Source: Clostridia bacterium (GTDB taxonomy: Bacteria > Bacillota > Clostridia > Christensenellales > Aristaeellaceae). Taken from it: a DNA stretch of 64,000 bases. A program made the position numbers and the translations under genes. The notes beneath the pieces were generated by a model, which worked only from the letters and a program-made list of their open reading frames with translations, searched no databases and had not been told where the DNA came from. The stretch lies in assembly GCA_017431005.1 (NCBI GenBank), contig JAFRLY010000006.1, positions 97,390 to 161,389 on the forward strand. Reading direction: 5' to 3'. Positions 8,535-16,621 of this stretch are shown here, piece by piece (positions within the stretch are counted from its first letter, which is position 1; each line of letters starts with the position of its first letter).

Positions 8535-9626
8535 ATGAAAAAGATCATTGCCATTATTCTGAGCCTGGCCCTGCTGCTGGGCACCGGCATCGCTGCCGCG
8601 GAATCCGCGGGGAAGGTTACCATCGGAACGATCAGCATCAACGGGGAATTTACCCTGCAGTGCGGACTGCCGGAGGGCTATCAGGTGAAGCCGCTGGCCG
8701 TGAATCCGGATCTGGTTCTGGCGCTGATTGCGTCAGAGGATGAGACAAAACCGGTAATGCAGCTGTCTGTTGCTTACGACGAAACCTATTCCGACGTTCA
8801 CCGGATGAACGACCTGGATGAGGAAGCGCTGGAGATTCTGGAGAAGACCTTTACGGACGTGGATCCGACGGTGGAGATTTCCTACGGGGAAACCGGCCTG
8901 GGCACCCAGCTGCTGATTGCCAGGCAGAACGCGGAATCCTATCAGTACATTGATTTCCTGAGCATCTATGAAGGCTACTTCATTGAGTTTGTGCTGGTTG
9001 CGCCGGAAGGCGCGGAGGACAGGACGCTGACGGAGGAACAGCTCCGGATGTGCATTGACTTCCTGACCGATCTCGACTTTGTTCCCGCGGGAGCGAAGCC
9101 CCGTTCCGCCGACACAGCCGGAAAGACCTGCACCGTCCGGATTCAGGGATACGATGCGGAAACCAACACGCTGAAGGTTGTGCTGCGCGCGGGAGATCTC
9201 CTCTCCGACGAGGAAGTGGCCGGCTATGAAGCGGGCGACGTGATCACCCTGGGAAGCGAAACGGTTGAGATTGATTCCATTGAGACGGATGAATACAACG
9301 ACGTGATTCTCAACGATGAGATTGAGCTGCGGAAGCAGGAATCCGGGGGATACCGCGCCTACAGGTATGAAGCGGAGTTCCTGAAGGACATCGCCGAAAT
9401 CGATATTCCTGTGACGGAAAACCTGGTTTACAGGGAGCAGATCGATCCCGAAACCGGCGATATCCTGGATGAGGACACCGTGCTGACCGGTGCGGACCTG
9501 GTGAACCGCATCGCGGAGGAAACCGCGAACAACGGAATCGGATTCACGGCCGACAATGTTCAGATCACTTTTGACGAAGAAGGGAACGCGGCTGTCGTGG
9601 AGCGGTTCTACACACCGTGGCAGTAA
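8535..9626 (+). CDS. Exported protein of unknown function, related to the lipoprotein at 10301
   Basis: Start ATG 8535 gives a signal peptide (MKKIIAIILSLALLLGTGIA, cleaved near Ala-Ala-Glu-Ser). Residues about 30-190 match the 10301-10861 product closely: F-T-L-Q-C-G-L-P-E-G-Y, SEDETKPVMQLSVAYDE, R-M-N-D-L-D-E-E-A-L, and DRTLTEEQ near the end. The remaining 170 residues are an extra acidic domain absent from the shorter paralogue. No known catalytic motif is visible. Its position between two SH3b genes and their shared strand suggest a co-expressed envelope or secreted assembly. The family is not recognised. Confidence 0.72.
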   Translation: MKKIIAIILSLALLLGTGIAAAESAGKVTIGTISINGEFTLQCGLPEGYQVKPLAVNPDLVLALIASEDETKPVMQLSVAYDETYSDVHRMNDLDEEALEILEKTFTDVDPTVEISYGETGLGTQLLIARQNAESYQYIDFLSIYEGYFIEFVLVAPEGAEDRTLTEEQLRMCIDFLTDLDFVPAGAKPRSADTAGKTCTVRIQGYDAETNTLKVVLRAGDLLSDEEVAGYEAGDVITLGSETVEIDSIETDEYNDVILNDEIELRKQESGGYRAYRYEAEFLKDIAEIDIPVTENLVYREQIDPETGDILDEDTVLTGADLVNRIAEETANNGIGFTADNVQITFDEEGNAAVVERFYTPWQ

Positions 9627-9669
9627 GACGTGCGTTTCCGGAACGACGGGCGAAGGAGATGATGCATTC

Positions 9670-10263
9670 ATGAAGCGTCTGGCAGCTGTCCTGACTGCGC
9701 TGATACTGCTGGCTGTTCCCTGCCTGACCATGGCTCAGACAAACGGCGTGACGGTCAGGTATGTATATACGGAGAACGGAAAGACACTGAATATCCGTTC
9801 CTACGCCGGACCGAACGCGAGCGTGATCGGAAGCCTTCCGTTCGGATCCCAGGTGGGTGTGGTGAAAAACCTGGGCAACGGATGGACTGAAATCATCTGG
9901 GGTTCCGGCTATGCTTATGTGATGAGCCGCTTTCTGGTAAACGAAAACCCGGGATCTTCACCAAGACGGATTGATCCCGTGCCCACCCCTTCCTCTGAGG
10001 GAGATACGGTGGCGGATCTGAACAGGGAATTCAGATCAGCCCGGGTCGTGCAGACACCCTATACGGTGGTTTCCCGGCCGGTCCGGGCTTCCGGGTGGGT
10101 CAATCTGCGCTGGGCGCCTTCCCTGGAAGCGGAGCTGATCGAGACCTGCCCGCAGGGAAAAGAGCTGACCGTGCTGACGGAAATGAACAACTGGTATCAG
10201 GTTCAGGATCCGACGACAGGCATGATCGGCTTCATCATGCGGAAATACGTGCAGGTCAGATAA
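9670..10263 (+). CDS. Secreted protein with two SH3b domains (copy 2)
   Basis: Start ATG 9670 follows CGAAGGAGAT; residues 1-22 form a signal peptide (MKRLAAVLTALILLAVPCLT). Two SH3b units match those of copy 1 in order and spacing: VRYVYTENGKTLNIRSYAGP and ASGWVNLRWAPSLEAELIET with NWYQVQDPTTGMIGF. The intervening linker has diverged. Probably a peptidoglycan-binding secreted protein. Together with the following lipoprotein it repeats the gene pair at 7868-9626, evidence of tandem duplication. Confidence 0.82.
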   Translation: MKRLAAVLTALILLAVPCLTMAQTNGVTVRYVYTENGKTLNIRSYAGPNASVIGSLPFGSQVGVVKNLGNGWTEIIWGSGYAYVMSRFLVNENPGSSPRRIDPVPTPSSEGDTVADLNREFRSARVVQTPYTVVSRPVRASGWVNLRWAPSLEAELIETCPQGKELTVLTEMNNWYQVQDPTTGMIGFIMRKYVQVR

Positions 10264-10300
10264 GCCTGTGCGAAACAAAAAGAAAGGGCGGAAGAGAAAT

Positions 10301-10861
10301 ATGATGAAGAAACTGATCGCGCTCGTCCTGTGCGTGATGATGCTTTCGGGATGTGTTTCCGCCATGGCGGATGAGGCGGACAAAACAAACCTGGGCACCC
10401 TGGAGGTGGAGGACGCCTTTACCCTGCAGTGCGTGCTGCCGGCCGGCTACAAGGTGGATGTGATGTATGACAATCCGGACTATCATGTGGCGATTATTTA
10501 TTCCGAGGATGAAAGCAAACCCCAGATGTATCTGTCCGTCGCCTTCGACGAGCTGCTGGCGGATGTTGAGCGCCTGAACGATCTGGACGACGAAGCGCTC
10601 GCGCAGGTGGAGCAGACCTTCCGGGAAGAGGACGAGGTGGAAATTACCCATATGTACACCTCCCACGGCACAAAGCTGCTCATGGTCAAAGAGGTTGAGA
10701 ACGGCATTTCCTATGTGGATTTCTACACGATTTATCTGGGCTATCAGATAGAGATCGTGATGAATTACGGTACCGGCTTTGAGGACAGGCAGATTACGGA
10801 GAAACAGATTGAAATGGCAGTTGATTTCCTGAGCGATCTGGATTTCATTCCCGCCTCCTGA
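10301..10861 (+). CDS. Predicted lipoprotein, short paralogue of the 8535 product
   Basis: Start ATG 10301 gives MMKKLIALVLCVMMLSGC, with Leu-Ser-Gly-Cys forming a lipobox, so the mature protein is likely membrane-anchored by a lipid. The 186-residue product covers only the N-terminal domain of the upstream paralogue (FTLQCVLPAGYKVDV, IYSEDESKPQMYLSVAFDEL, RLNDLDDEALAQV, EDRQITEKQIEMAVDFLSDL). A longer frame from GTG 10268 is possible but lacks a good ribosome binding site. It is the last gene before a terminator. Function unknown. Confidence 0.75.
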   Translation: MMKKLIALVLCVMMLSGCVSAMADEADKTNLGTLEVEDAFTLQCVLPAGYKVDVMYDNPDYHVAIIYSEDESKPQMYLSVAFDELLADVERLNDLDDEALAQVEQTFREEDEVEITHMYTSHGTKLLMVKEVENGISYVDFYTIYLGYQIEIVMNYGTGFEDRQITEKQIEMAVDFLSDLDFIPAS

Positions 10862-10878
10862 TGCGCAGGAACCGGAAG

Positions 10879-10905
10879 GGCCCGCGGAAAAGCCGCGGGC
10901 CTTTT
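10879..10905 (+). terminator. Intrinsic terminator
   Basis: GGCCCGCGG (10879-10887) pairs with CCGCGGGCC (10893-10901) around a 5-base loop and is followed by TTTT. It closes the secreted-protein cluster. Confidence 0.85.
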
Positions 10906-10956
10906 CCGTTACACAGAGAAAGAACAGGCGCTGCCGGGAAACAGAGAATTCGGGAC

Positions 10957-10985
10957 TTGTGCGAAATGGGAAAGCGCGGTATGAT
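10957..10985 (+). promoter_or_regulatory. Sigma-A type promoter for the partner-switching operon
   Basis: TTGTGC at 10957-10962 and TATGAT at 10980-10985 with a 17-base spacer. It lies about 100 bases before the STAS gene, immediately after the preceding terminator. Confidence 0.6.
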
Positions 10986-11084
10986 ATAAACAGGAAACCT
11001 GTGGCATTCAGCCGGAAAAAAGTAACTCCGCGCGGGAAAAATTCTGTGCTTCATTCCCGGCGGAAGATAAAGGAGGAACCTCTT

Positions 11085-11381
11085 ATGACCATCACAAAGA
11101 AAGAAAACGGAAAAGCGCTGGAGATCGCCCTGGAGGGCCGTCTGGACACCATGACCGCGCCGGAGCTGGAGAATGAGCTGCATACCAGCCTGGAAAACGC
11201 TGACAGTCTGGTGCTTGACTTTGCGAAGCTGAATTATATTTCTTCCGCCGGACTCCGGGTGCTGCTTTCCGCCCATAAGATCATGAGCGGCAAGGGCGGC
11301 ATGAAGGTGACGAACGTCAACGAAATTGTCCGGGAAGTGTTTGACGTGACAGGCTTTTCCGACATTCTGACCATTGAGTGA
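11085..11381 (+). CDS. STAS-domain anti-sigma factor antagonist
   Basis: A 98-residue single STAS domain. ATG 11085 follows AAAGGAGGA at good spacing; a longer frame begins in the promoter region and is rejected. The LDFAKLNYISSAGLRVLLSA segment (near residues 44-63) is the loop that in SpoIIAA/RsbV-like proteins carries the phosphorylatable serine; Ser53 and Ser54 are candidates. Known relatives switch partners: when unphosphorylated they bind the kinase and free its target. The kinase candidate is the RsbW-like gene two positions downstream. No dedicated PP2C phosphatase is seen in the window. Confidence 0.88.
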   Translation: MTITKKENGKALEIALEGRLDTMTAPELENELHTSLENADSLVLDFAKLNYISSAGLRVLLSAHKIMSGKGGMKVTNVNEIVREVFDVTGFSDILTIE

Positions 11382-11391
11382 GAGGAATCAT

Positions 11392-11997
11392 ATGAAAACA
11401 GATGTAATTGTTGTATCCAGCCGGGGAAACCGGATGGAGGAAGCCCTCAGGCAGGTAGACAAGGTTGCCGCCTACAAGGAGCTGTCCGCCCGGGAAACGC
11501 TGCAGCTGCGTCTGCTGACCGAGGAAACGATGGGCCTGATGCGCGCCATTACCGGCGAGACGGAAGGCGAATTCTGGATTGAGGACGACGGGCCGGAATA
11601 CGAGCTGCATCTGCGCGTCAGGACACGGATGAACAGCGAGAAGCGGGATCAGCTGCTCTCCGCCTCCAGCTCCGGGGCGAACGAATCCGCGAAGGGCCTG
11701 ATGGGCCGGCTGCGGGATTTCTTTGACCGGGAGATGGATGAGGATATCGCGGCCGCCGGCAGCCCGCTGATGCTGCCCGACATGTATGAGAGCGGCTCCA
11801 TGACCACGCTCGACTGGGAATGGTCCATGCAGACCTACCAGAACCAGCTGGCCACCATGGTGAAGCAGAACAACGCCAGCGCCATGGAGATGTGGGACGA
11901 GCTTGAGAAATCCGTTGTTACCCATGTGGCGGATGATATTAAAGTCAGTATCCGCGGGCAGCAGGTGGAAATGACCATCCTGAAGAGGCTGGACTGA
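11392..11997 (+). CDS. Unknown protein in partner-switching operon, possible degenerate GHKL ATPase
   Basis: ATG 11392 lies 10 bases after the STAS stop with AGAGGA upstream. The 201-residue product has a segment (LRLLTEETMGLMRAITGETE) that resembles the helix of GHKL kinases carrying Glu and Asn for ATP binding, but the Asn is not in place. The middle (residues about 85-130) is polar and predicted flexible. No G1 (DxG) or G2 box is apparent. Position between a STAS protein and an RsbW-like kinase suggests a regulator or scaffold in the same switch. Family not confidently recognised. Confidence 0.6.
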   Translation: MKTDVIVVSSRGNRMEEALRQVDKVAAYKELSARETLQLRLLTEETMGLMRAITGETEGEFWIEDDGPEYELHLRVRTRMNSEKRDQLLSASSSGANESAKGLMGRLRDFFDREMDEDIAAAGSPLMLPDMYESGSMTTLDWEWSMQTYQNQLATMVKQNNASAMEMWDELEKSVVTHVADDIKVSIRGQQVEMTILKRLD

Positions 11998-12038
11998 CCA
12001 CAGAGGCCGTGCAGGTACCCGAAGGAGGAAGATTCTCC

Positions 12039-12449
12039 ATGAAGGAAATGACAGTGGAAGCCCGCGGGGAAAACGTACGCGTTCTGACGGATTGGGCGGA
12101 TGCGGAGCTTGAAAGGCTGGAATGCCCGTTGAAGGCGCAGATGCAGATTGATCTGGCAATCGACGAGATCTTCACCAACATTGCCAGCTATGCCTATGCG
12201 CCGGGCACCGGAAGCGCCACGGTCACGATGGATTACGACGCGGAAAGCGGCATGTTTTCACTGACTTTCTGTGACAGCGGGGTTCCGTACAATCCGCTGC
12301 AGAAAGAGGATCCGGACGTCAACCTGCCCGCGGAGGAAAGAAGCATCGGGGGTCTCGGCATATTCCTGGTCAAGAAGACAATGGATGATATGCGTTACGA
12401 ATACCGTGACGGGCAGAACATCCTCACCCTGATGAAAAAGATTTCCTGA
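12039..12449 (+). CDS. RsbW/SpoIIAB-like serine-protein kinase (anti-sigma type)
   Basis: A 136-residue GHKL ATPase. ATG 12039 follows GAAGGAGGA. The N box is LAIDEIFTNIASYAY (near residues 40-54), the G1 box DSGVPYNP (near 83-90) and the G2 box GGLGIFLVKK (near 108-117). Relatives phosphorylate a STAS antagonist and sequester a sigma factor or other target. The likely STAS partner is 11085-11381. No sigma factor gene is adjacent, so the target may be elsewhere, or may be the ATPase-bearing transporter encoded 33 bases downstream. Confidence 0.86.
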   Translation: MKEMTVEARGENVRVLTDWADAELERLECPLKAQMQIDLAIDEIFTNIASYAYAPGTGSATVTMDYDAESGMFSLTFCDSGVPYNPLQKEDPDVNLPAEERSIGGLGIFLVKKTMDDMRYEYRDGQNILTLMKKIS

Positions 12450-12481
12450 GGCGCGGGAATCCGGAAAGGACAATTGGATTT

Positions 12482-14239
12482 ATGATCCGCAAACTGGTTC
12501 GGCAAATGCTGGCAGCGCAGATTTTTTCTGCGCTGACAGTTTCTTTATGTCTGTTAATTGATAATATCATGATCGGCCGCTTCCTCGGAGAGCAGGCGAT
12601 AGCGGCCTACGGTCTTGCCAATCCGCTTCTGCTGGCCATCGGCGCGCTGGGCAGCCTGCTGGCTGCCGGCATTCAGGTGGCGTGCGGAAAATCACTGGGA
12701 AAAGGCTCTCAGGAGGAAACCAACGCCGGCTTCTCGTCCGCGGTTGCGGTGACGGCAGGGGTTTCTCTTTTGTTTATGGCGGTTGTGCTGATCTTCCGTT
12801 CACCCCTGGCGCAGGCCATGGGCGCGGGAAACAGCGGCGGCCTGTTTGAGCAGACCCGGGACTATCTGGCGGGCTTCAGTATCGGCGCTCCCGGATCCAT
12901 GGGCGCCCTGGTGCTGGTTCCCTTCATGCAGATGGCCGGCCAGAGCGGCCTGCTGATCGCCGCGGTGCTGGGCATGACGGTGACGGACATCGCGCTGGAT
13001 CTGCTGAACGTGCTTGTGTTCCACGGCGGCATGTTCGGCATGGGACTGGCGTCGGCAATCAGCTACTATGTGGCCATGGCCATCGGCGCTTTCTACTTCC
13101 TGTCCAAAAGGAGCGTCTTTCATTTCTCGGCCCGGCAGGTCAGCCGGCGGAAGATCGCGGAGCTTTTCTCCAGCGGTATTCCGGCGGGCTTCAATATGGC
13201 CTCCTCTGTGATCCTGGTTTTCCTGATGAACCGGATTGTCCGGGACATCGGAGGACAGAGCGGTGTGGCGGCCTTTACCGTGATTTCCACCTTCGGAAAT
13301 TCCGCCAACTGCATTACGACCGGAATCGGCGGCGTGTCCCTGACCCTCAGCGGCATCCTGTTCAACGAGGAGGACCGCTCCGGACTAAAGGAGCTGATCC
13401 GGCTCCTGTGCCGGTACGCGGTTGTTCTGGGGCTCGCGATGGGCGCGGTTCTGCTGATTTTTGCACCGGCCTTCGTCTCCCTGTTTATTCCGGAGAGCGG
13501 GCCGACCCGGGATATGGCGATCCTGGGCATGCGGATTTTTGCAGCGGGGCTGATTCCCTGCTGTATCAATAACGCCGTCAAGAATATGTATCAGGTTTCC
13601 GGGCGGGCCTGGCTGACGGAGGGAATCTGCCTGCTGGAGGGAGCGATTTTCCCGGTGGCGGCTGCTTTCATCCTGACGCGCTTTATGGGGATCACGGGCG
13701 CCTGGCTGTATTTTGCGGCCGGAGAACTGCTGGCGCTCTGCTTCATCGGTCTTTATGTCCGCCTGAAGACCGGGAAGGCTCCCTGGGCGGACGGCGCTTA
13801 TCTGCTGCTGAAGCCGGATTTCGGCGTCACGCCGGACAACCTGCTGGAAAAGGATATCGCCTCCATGGCGGATGTCACGGCGGCTGCCCGGGAGGCGGAA
13901 GCGTTCTGCCTGAGCCGCGGACAGGGCGCCAGGATCGGGAATCATATTGCCCTGTGCATTGAGGAAATGGCCAGCAATACCATTCAGCACGGCTTTGAAA
14001 AGGACAGGAAGGAGCATCATCTTTCCGTCCGTGTGCTGTGCAAGCCGGAGCACTGGGTGCTTCGCTTCCGGGATGACTGCGGCGCTTTTGATCCGGTGCA
14101 TTATGTACCGGAGGGAGAAAATGACGCGCTGGGGATCCGGCTGGTGATGGCCATGGCCCAGGAGGCCAATTACACCTATTCCCTGAATCTGAACAACCTG
14201 ATGCTGAAGCTGCCCGGCGAATCCGCCGGCGAACAGTGA
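12482..14239 (+). CDS. MATE family transporter fused to an RsbW-like ATPase domain
   Basis: Residues about 1-440 are a 12-helix MATE (multidrug and toxic compound extrusion) protein: LIDNIMIGRFLGEQAIAAYG near the start and FGNSANCITTGIGG mid-protein are typical. Residues about 455-585 are a second, cytoplasmic GHKL domain with an N box CIEEMASNTIQHGF, a G1 box FRDDCGAFDP and a G2 region DALGIRLVMAM. MATE proteins are normally about 450 residues, so the extra 140 residues are a true fusion within one uninterrupted frame. It is the last gene of the partner-switching set. Transported substrate and effect of the ATPase on transport are unknown. Confidence 0.85.
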   Translation: MIRKLVRQMLAAQIFSALTVSLCLLIDNIMIGRFLGEQAIAAYGLANPLLLAIGALGSLLAAGIQVACGKSLGKGSQEETNAGFSSAVAVTAGVSLLFMAVVLIFRSPLAQAMGAGNSGGLFEQTRDYLAGFSIGAPGSMGALVLVPFMQMAGQSGLLIAAVLGMTVTDIALDLLNVLVFHGGMFGMGLASAISYYVAMAIGAFYFLSKRSVFHFSARQVSRRKIAELFSSGIPAGFNMASSVILVFLMNRIVRDIGGQSGVAAFTVISTFGNSANCITTGIGGVSLTLSGILFNEEDRSGLKELIRLLCRYAVVLGLAMGAVLLIFAPAFVSLFIPESGPTRDMAILGMRIFAAGLIPCCINNAVKNMYQVSGRAWLTEGICLLEGAIFPVAAAFILTRFMGITGAWLYFAAGELLALCFIGLYVRLKTGKAPWADGAYLLLKPDFGVTPDNLLEKDIASMADVTAAAREAEAFCLSRGQGARIGNHIALCIEEMASNTIQHGFEKDRKEHHLSVRVLCKPEHWVLRFRDDCGAFDPVHYVPEGENDALGIRLVMAMAQEANYTYSLNLNNLMLKLPGESAGEQ

Positions 14240-14286
14240 CAGCGGAGAGAACAGGGGAAAAGCCCTGAAGGAGAGGAGACGGCAGG

Positions 14287-14979
14287 ATGCAGACAGGCAA
14301 ACGTGTTCCGCGGAGCGATAAATGGAAAGAACCCGCGAAGCAGGGCGGCGCTTTCGGCAGATTCTGCCGCCGGCATGCCTTCCGTCCCGGAACGCTGATC
14401 CTCCTGATGCTGATCCTGATCCTGCTGGCCGGCGGGGTCTGGTGGCTGGCCGGCAGCAGGCTGGCAGTCTCATCCACGGTTACCAGGCTGGGGCTCAGAA
14501 ACATCGGCGAAATGGCGACGCAGGCGGGCTATTTCACAAGCGTACAGACGATCCGGAAATCCCGGGACGTATTCGGTATCGAAGTGCCGGGAACCCAAAG
14601 CAATTATGTCTACAGTTACGACGGCGATATCAAGGCCGGGCTCGACTTTGAGGACGTTGAAGTGAACGTCAACGAGCTGACACGGGTCATCACGGTCCGG
14701 CTTCCGGAAATCCGCATTCTGAGCGTGGAAATCCGGGAGGACAGCTTTAAACTGTATAACGACGGAAACAACCTGTTTACCTCCCTGAAGATGGAGGACG
14801 TGAATGAAAGCCTGGCGGAGCTGAAGAAAACGGCCCGGGAGACGGCTGTCCAGAACGGGATTCTGGAGAACGCGCGGAAGAACGCGGAGACGCTGATCCG
14901 GGGCTTCCTGGCATCGACAGCTGACCTGAACGTCTATACCGTCCGGTTTGAGCCTGAGTTATCGGAGGAGCAGCCATGA
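14287..14979 (+). CDS. DUF4230 family membrane-anchored protein
   Basis: One membrane helix at about residues 38-60 (LILLMLILILLAGGVWWLAG) after a basic cytoplasmic N-terminus. The rest matches the DUF4230 pattern: VQTIRKSRDVFGIEVPGTQS, a GDIKAGLDFEDVEV strand, then VRLPEIRILSVEI and a long C-terminal helix (residues about 175-210). ATG 14287 follows GGAGAGGAGACGG. Function of DUF4230 is unknown. It overlaps the next small gene by 4 bases and follows the MATE fusion by 47 bases. Confidence 0.78.
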   Translation: MQTGKRVPRSDKWKEPAKQGGAFGRFCRRHAFRPGTLILLMLILILLAGGVWWLAGSRLAVSSTVTRLGLRNIGEMATQAGYFTSVQTIRKSRDVFGIEVPGTQSNYVYSYDGDIKAGLDFEDVEVNVNELTRVITVRLPEIRILSVEIREDSFKLYNDGNNLFTSLKMEDVNESLAELKKTARETAVQNGILENARKNAETLIRGFLASTADLNVYTVRFEPELSEEQP

Positions 14980-15089
14980 GAAGAAGACAAGGAAGGGGCG
15001 GGGGCTTTTTCAGAGGCCTGCTCACGGTGATCGGCGCCGCGGCCGGCCTGATCATCCTGTTTTATCTTTACCTGATGCTGACCCGGTAG
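14976..15089 (+). CDS. 37-residue single-pass membrane peptide
   Basis: ATG 14976 overlaps the DUF4230 stop (ATGA) and is preceded by CGGAGGAG, so translation is well supported. The product has a basic Gly/Arg-rich start (MRRRQGRGGGFFRG) followed by one hydrophobic helix of about 20 residues and a short tail. No family is recognised. The overlap suggests it is made together with, and may bind, the DUF4230 protein. Confidence 0.6.
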   Translation: MRRRQGRGGGFFRGLLTVIGAAAGLIILFYLYLMLTR

Positions 15090-15116
15090 CGGATGCCGGC
15101 AGGGACTGTATACAAA

Positions 15117-15145
15117 TTGACATATGCGCTCTTTTTTGATATATA
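15117..15145 (+). promoter_or_regulatory. Sigma-A type promoter for the GPH symporter
   Basis: A perfect TTGACA at 15117-15122 and TATATA at 15140-15145 with 17-base spacing, 42 bases before the start codon. Confidence 0.75.
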
Positions 15146-15186
15146 TGGAATGAGCATAATTCCATAGGCAAAAAGGAGCTTTTTTT

Positions 15187-16569
15187 ATGAATCTCACGCT
15201 GAAACAGAAGCTGACATACGGTCTCGGTGCGGTCGGCAAGGATATGGTTTACGCGCTGAGCGCCAACTACGTTATGTTCTATTATCAGGACACCCTGCAC
15301 CTGAGCGCGACCTTTGTAGGCCTGATCCTGATGATCGCCAGGGTCTTTGACGCGCTGAACGATCCGTTCATGGGCATTCTTGTTGCCAAGACCAAAACCC
15401 GGTGGGGCCGTTTCCGCCCCTGGCTGTTCAGCGGCACCGTGCTGAACGCCGTTGTGCTGTACGCGCTGTTCGCCGCGCCGGCAGGCGGCGGGGAGACGAC
15501 GCTGATGGTCTACTTCTCCATCGTCTATATTCTGTGGGGCGTCACCTACACGATGATGGACATTCCGTACTGGAGCATGATTCCGGCGGTCACCTCCGAA
15601 CCGAGGGACAGGGAGAATCTTTCCGTAATCGGAAGAACCTGCGCCGGCGTCGGCGCGGCCATCATCTCCATGTTCACCATGATGGCGGTCGGCATGCTGG
15701 GCGGCGGCAATGACGTTATCGGTTTCCGCAATGTGGCGCTGGGCGTGGCAGTGATTTTTGTGATCACCGAGCTCATCTGCTGCCTGTTCATGAAGGAGCG
15801 GGATACAACGCAGATGAAGACCACCGGCGTGAAGGAAATGTTCCGGGCGCTGTTCGGCAACGACCAGGCGCTGGTTGTGGTGGCAACGATCGTGCTGATC
15901 AACATGGCGCTGTATCTGACCAGCAATTTTGTCATCTACTTCTTCAAGTATGACTTCGGCGGCGATGGTTGGCGGGGAAGCTACACCCTGTTTTCCTCCG
16001 TGGGCGGCGCCTTCCAGATTCTGGGCATGATGCTGCTGTACCCGCTGCTGCGGAAAAACAGGATGCCCAACGAGAAGATTTTCGCCGTGGCCATCGCGAT
16101 GGCTGTGTGCGGATATGTGGCACTGCTGGTGCTCTGCCTGACGGGCTTCACCCACAATCTGCCCGTGCTGGCCGCTGTCGGCGCGGTGGTGTTCGCCGCC
16201 AACGGCGTGCTCAGCGTGCTGACCACCGTATTCCTTTCCGGGTCCGTGGACTACGGTGAAATGAAGACCGGCCGGCGGGATGAGAGCGTCATTTTCTCCA
16301 TGCAGACCTTCGTGGTGAAGGCAGCCAGCGGCGTGGCCGTTTTCCTGACAGGAATCGGACTGGATCTGATCGGCCTGGTCGGCAATACCGACGACGAAGC
16401 GGTGGCCGCCGTGCAGAGCGCATCGACGCTGACCGGCCTGCGTCTGCTGATGACGGTGCTGCCCATGCTGGGGCTGCTGATCGCCATTATTTTCTTTAAA
16501 AAACGCTTCAGGCTGACGGACGCGTACTCCCAGGAGATTCACGACAAACTTCACGGAAAGCAGGCATAA
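15187..16569 (+). CDS. Glycoside-pentoside-hexuronide (GPH) cation symporter, MFS
   Basis: A 460-residue 12-helix sugar:cation symporter of the MelB/XynB-like GPH family. Family signatures include the N-terminal YGLGAVGKDMVYALSANYVM, RVFDALNDPFMGILVAKTKT with RWGRFRPW, and a mid-loop with DYGEMKTGRRDE (near residue 357). ATG 15187 has AAAGGAG at good spacing. It has its own promoter and a bidirectional terminator behind it. Its convergent neighbours encode arabinofuranosidase and GH95-like enzymes, so a plant-derived oligoside such as an arabinoside or xyloside is a reasonable substrate guess. Confidence 0.88.
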   Translation: MNLTLKQKLTYGLGAVGKDMVYALSANYVMFYYQDTLHLSATFVGLILMIARVFDALNDPFMGILVAKTKTRWGRFRPWLFSGTVLNAVVLYALFAAPAGGGETTLMVYFSIVYILWGVTYTMMDIPYWSMIPAVTSEPRDRENLSVIGRTCAGVGAAIISMFTMMAVGMLGGGNDVIGFRNVALGVAVIFVITELICCLFMKERDTTQMKTTGVKEMFRALFGNDQALVVVATIVLINMALYLTSNFVIYFFKYDFGGDGWRGSYTLFSSVGGAFQILGMMLLYPLLRKNRMPNEKIFAVAIAMAVCGYVALLVLCLTGFTHNLPVLAAVGAVVFAANGVLSVLTTVFLSGSVDYGEMKTGRRDESVIFSMQTFVVKAASGVAVFLTGIGLDLIGLVGNTDDEAVAAVQSASTLTGLRLLMTVLPMLGLLIAIIFFKKRFRLTDAYSQEIHDKLHGKQA

Positions 16570-16581
16570 AACAGACGCAAA

Positions 16582-16609
16582 AAGCCGCGGCGGCCGCCGC
16601 GGCTTTTTT
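16582..16609. terminator. Bidirectional intrinsic terminator
   Basis: A perfect palindrome (AAGCCGCGGCGG at 16582-16593 and its complement to 16605) with TTTTTT on the right and AAAAA on the left. It sits between the converging GPH symporter and GH51 genes and can stop transcription from either side. Confidence 0.9.
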
Positions 16610-16621
16610 GCGTGGGGTTCT

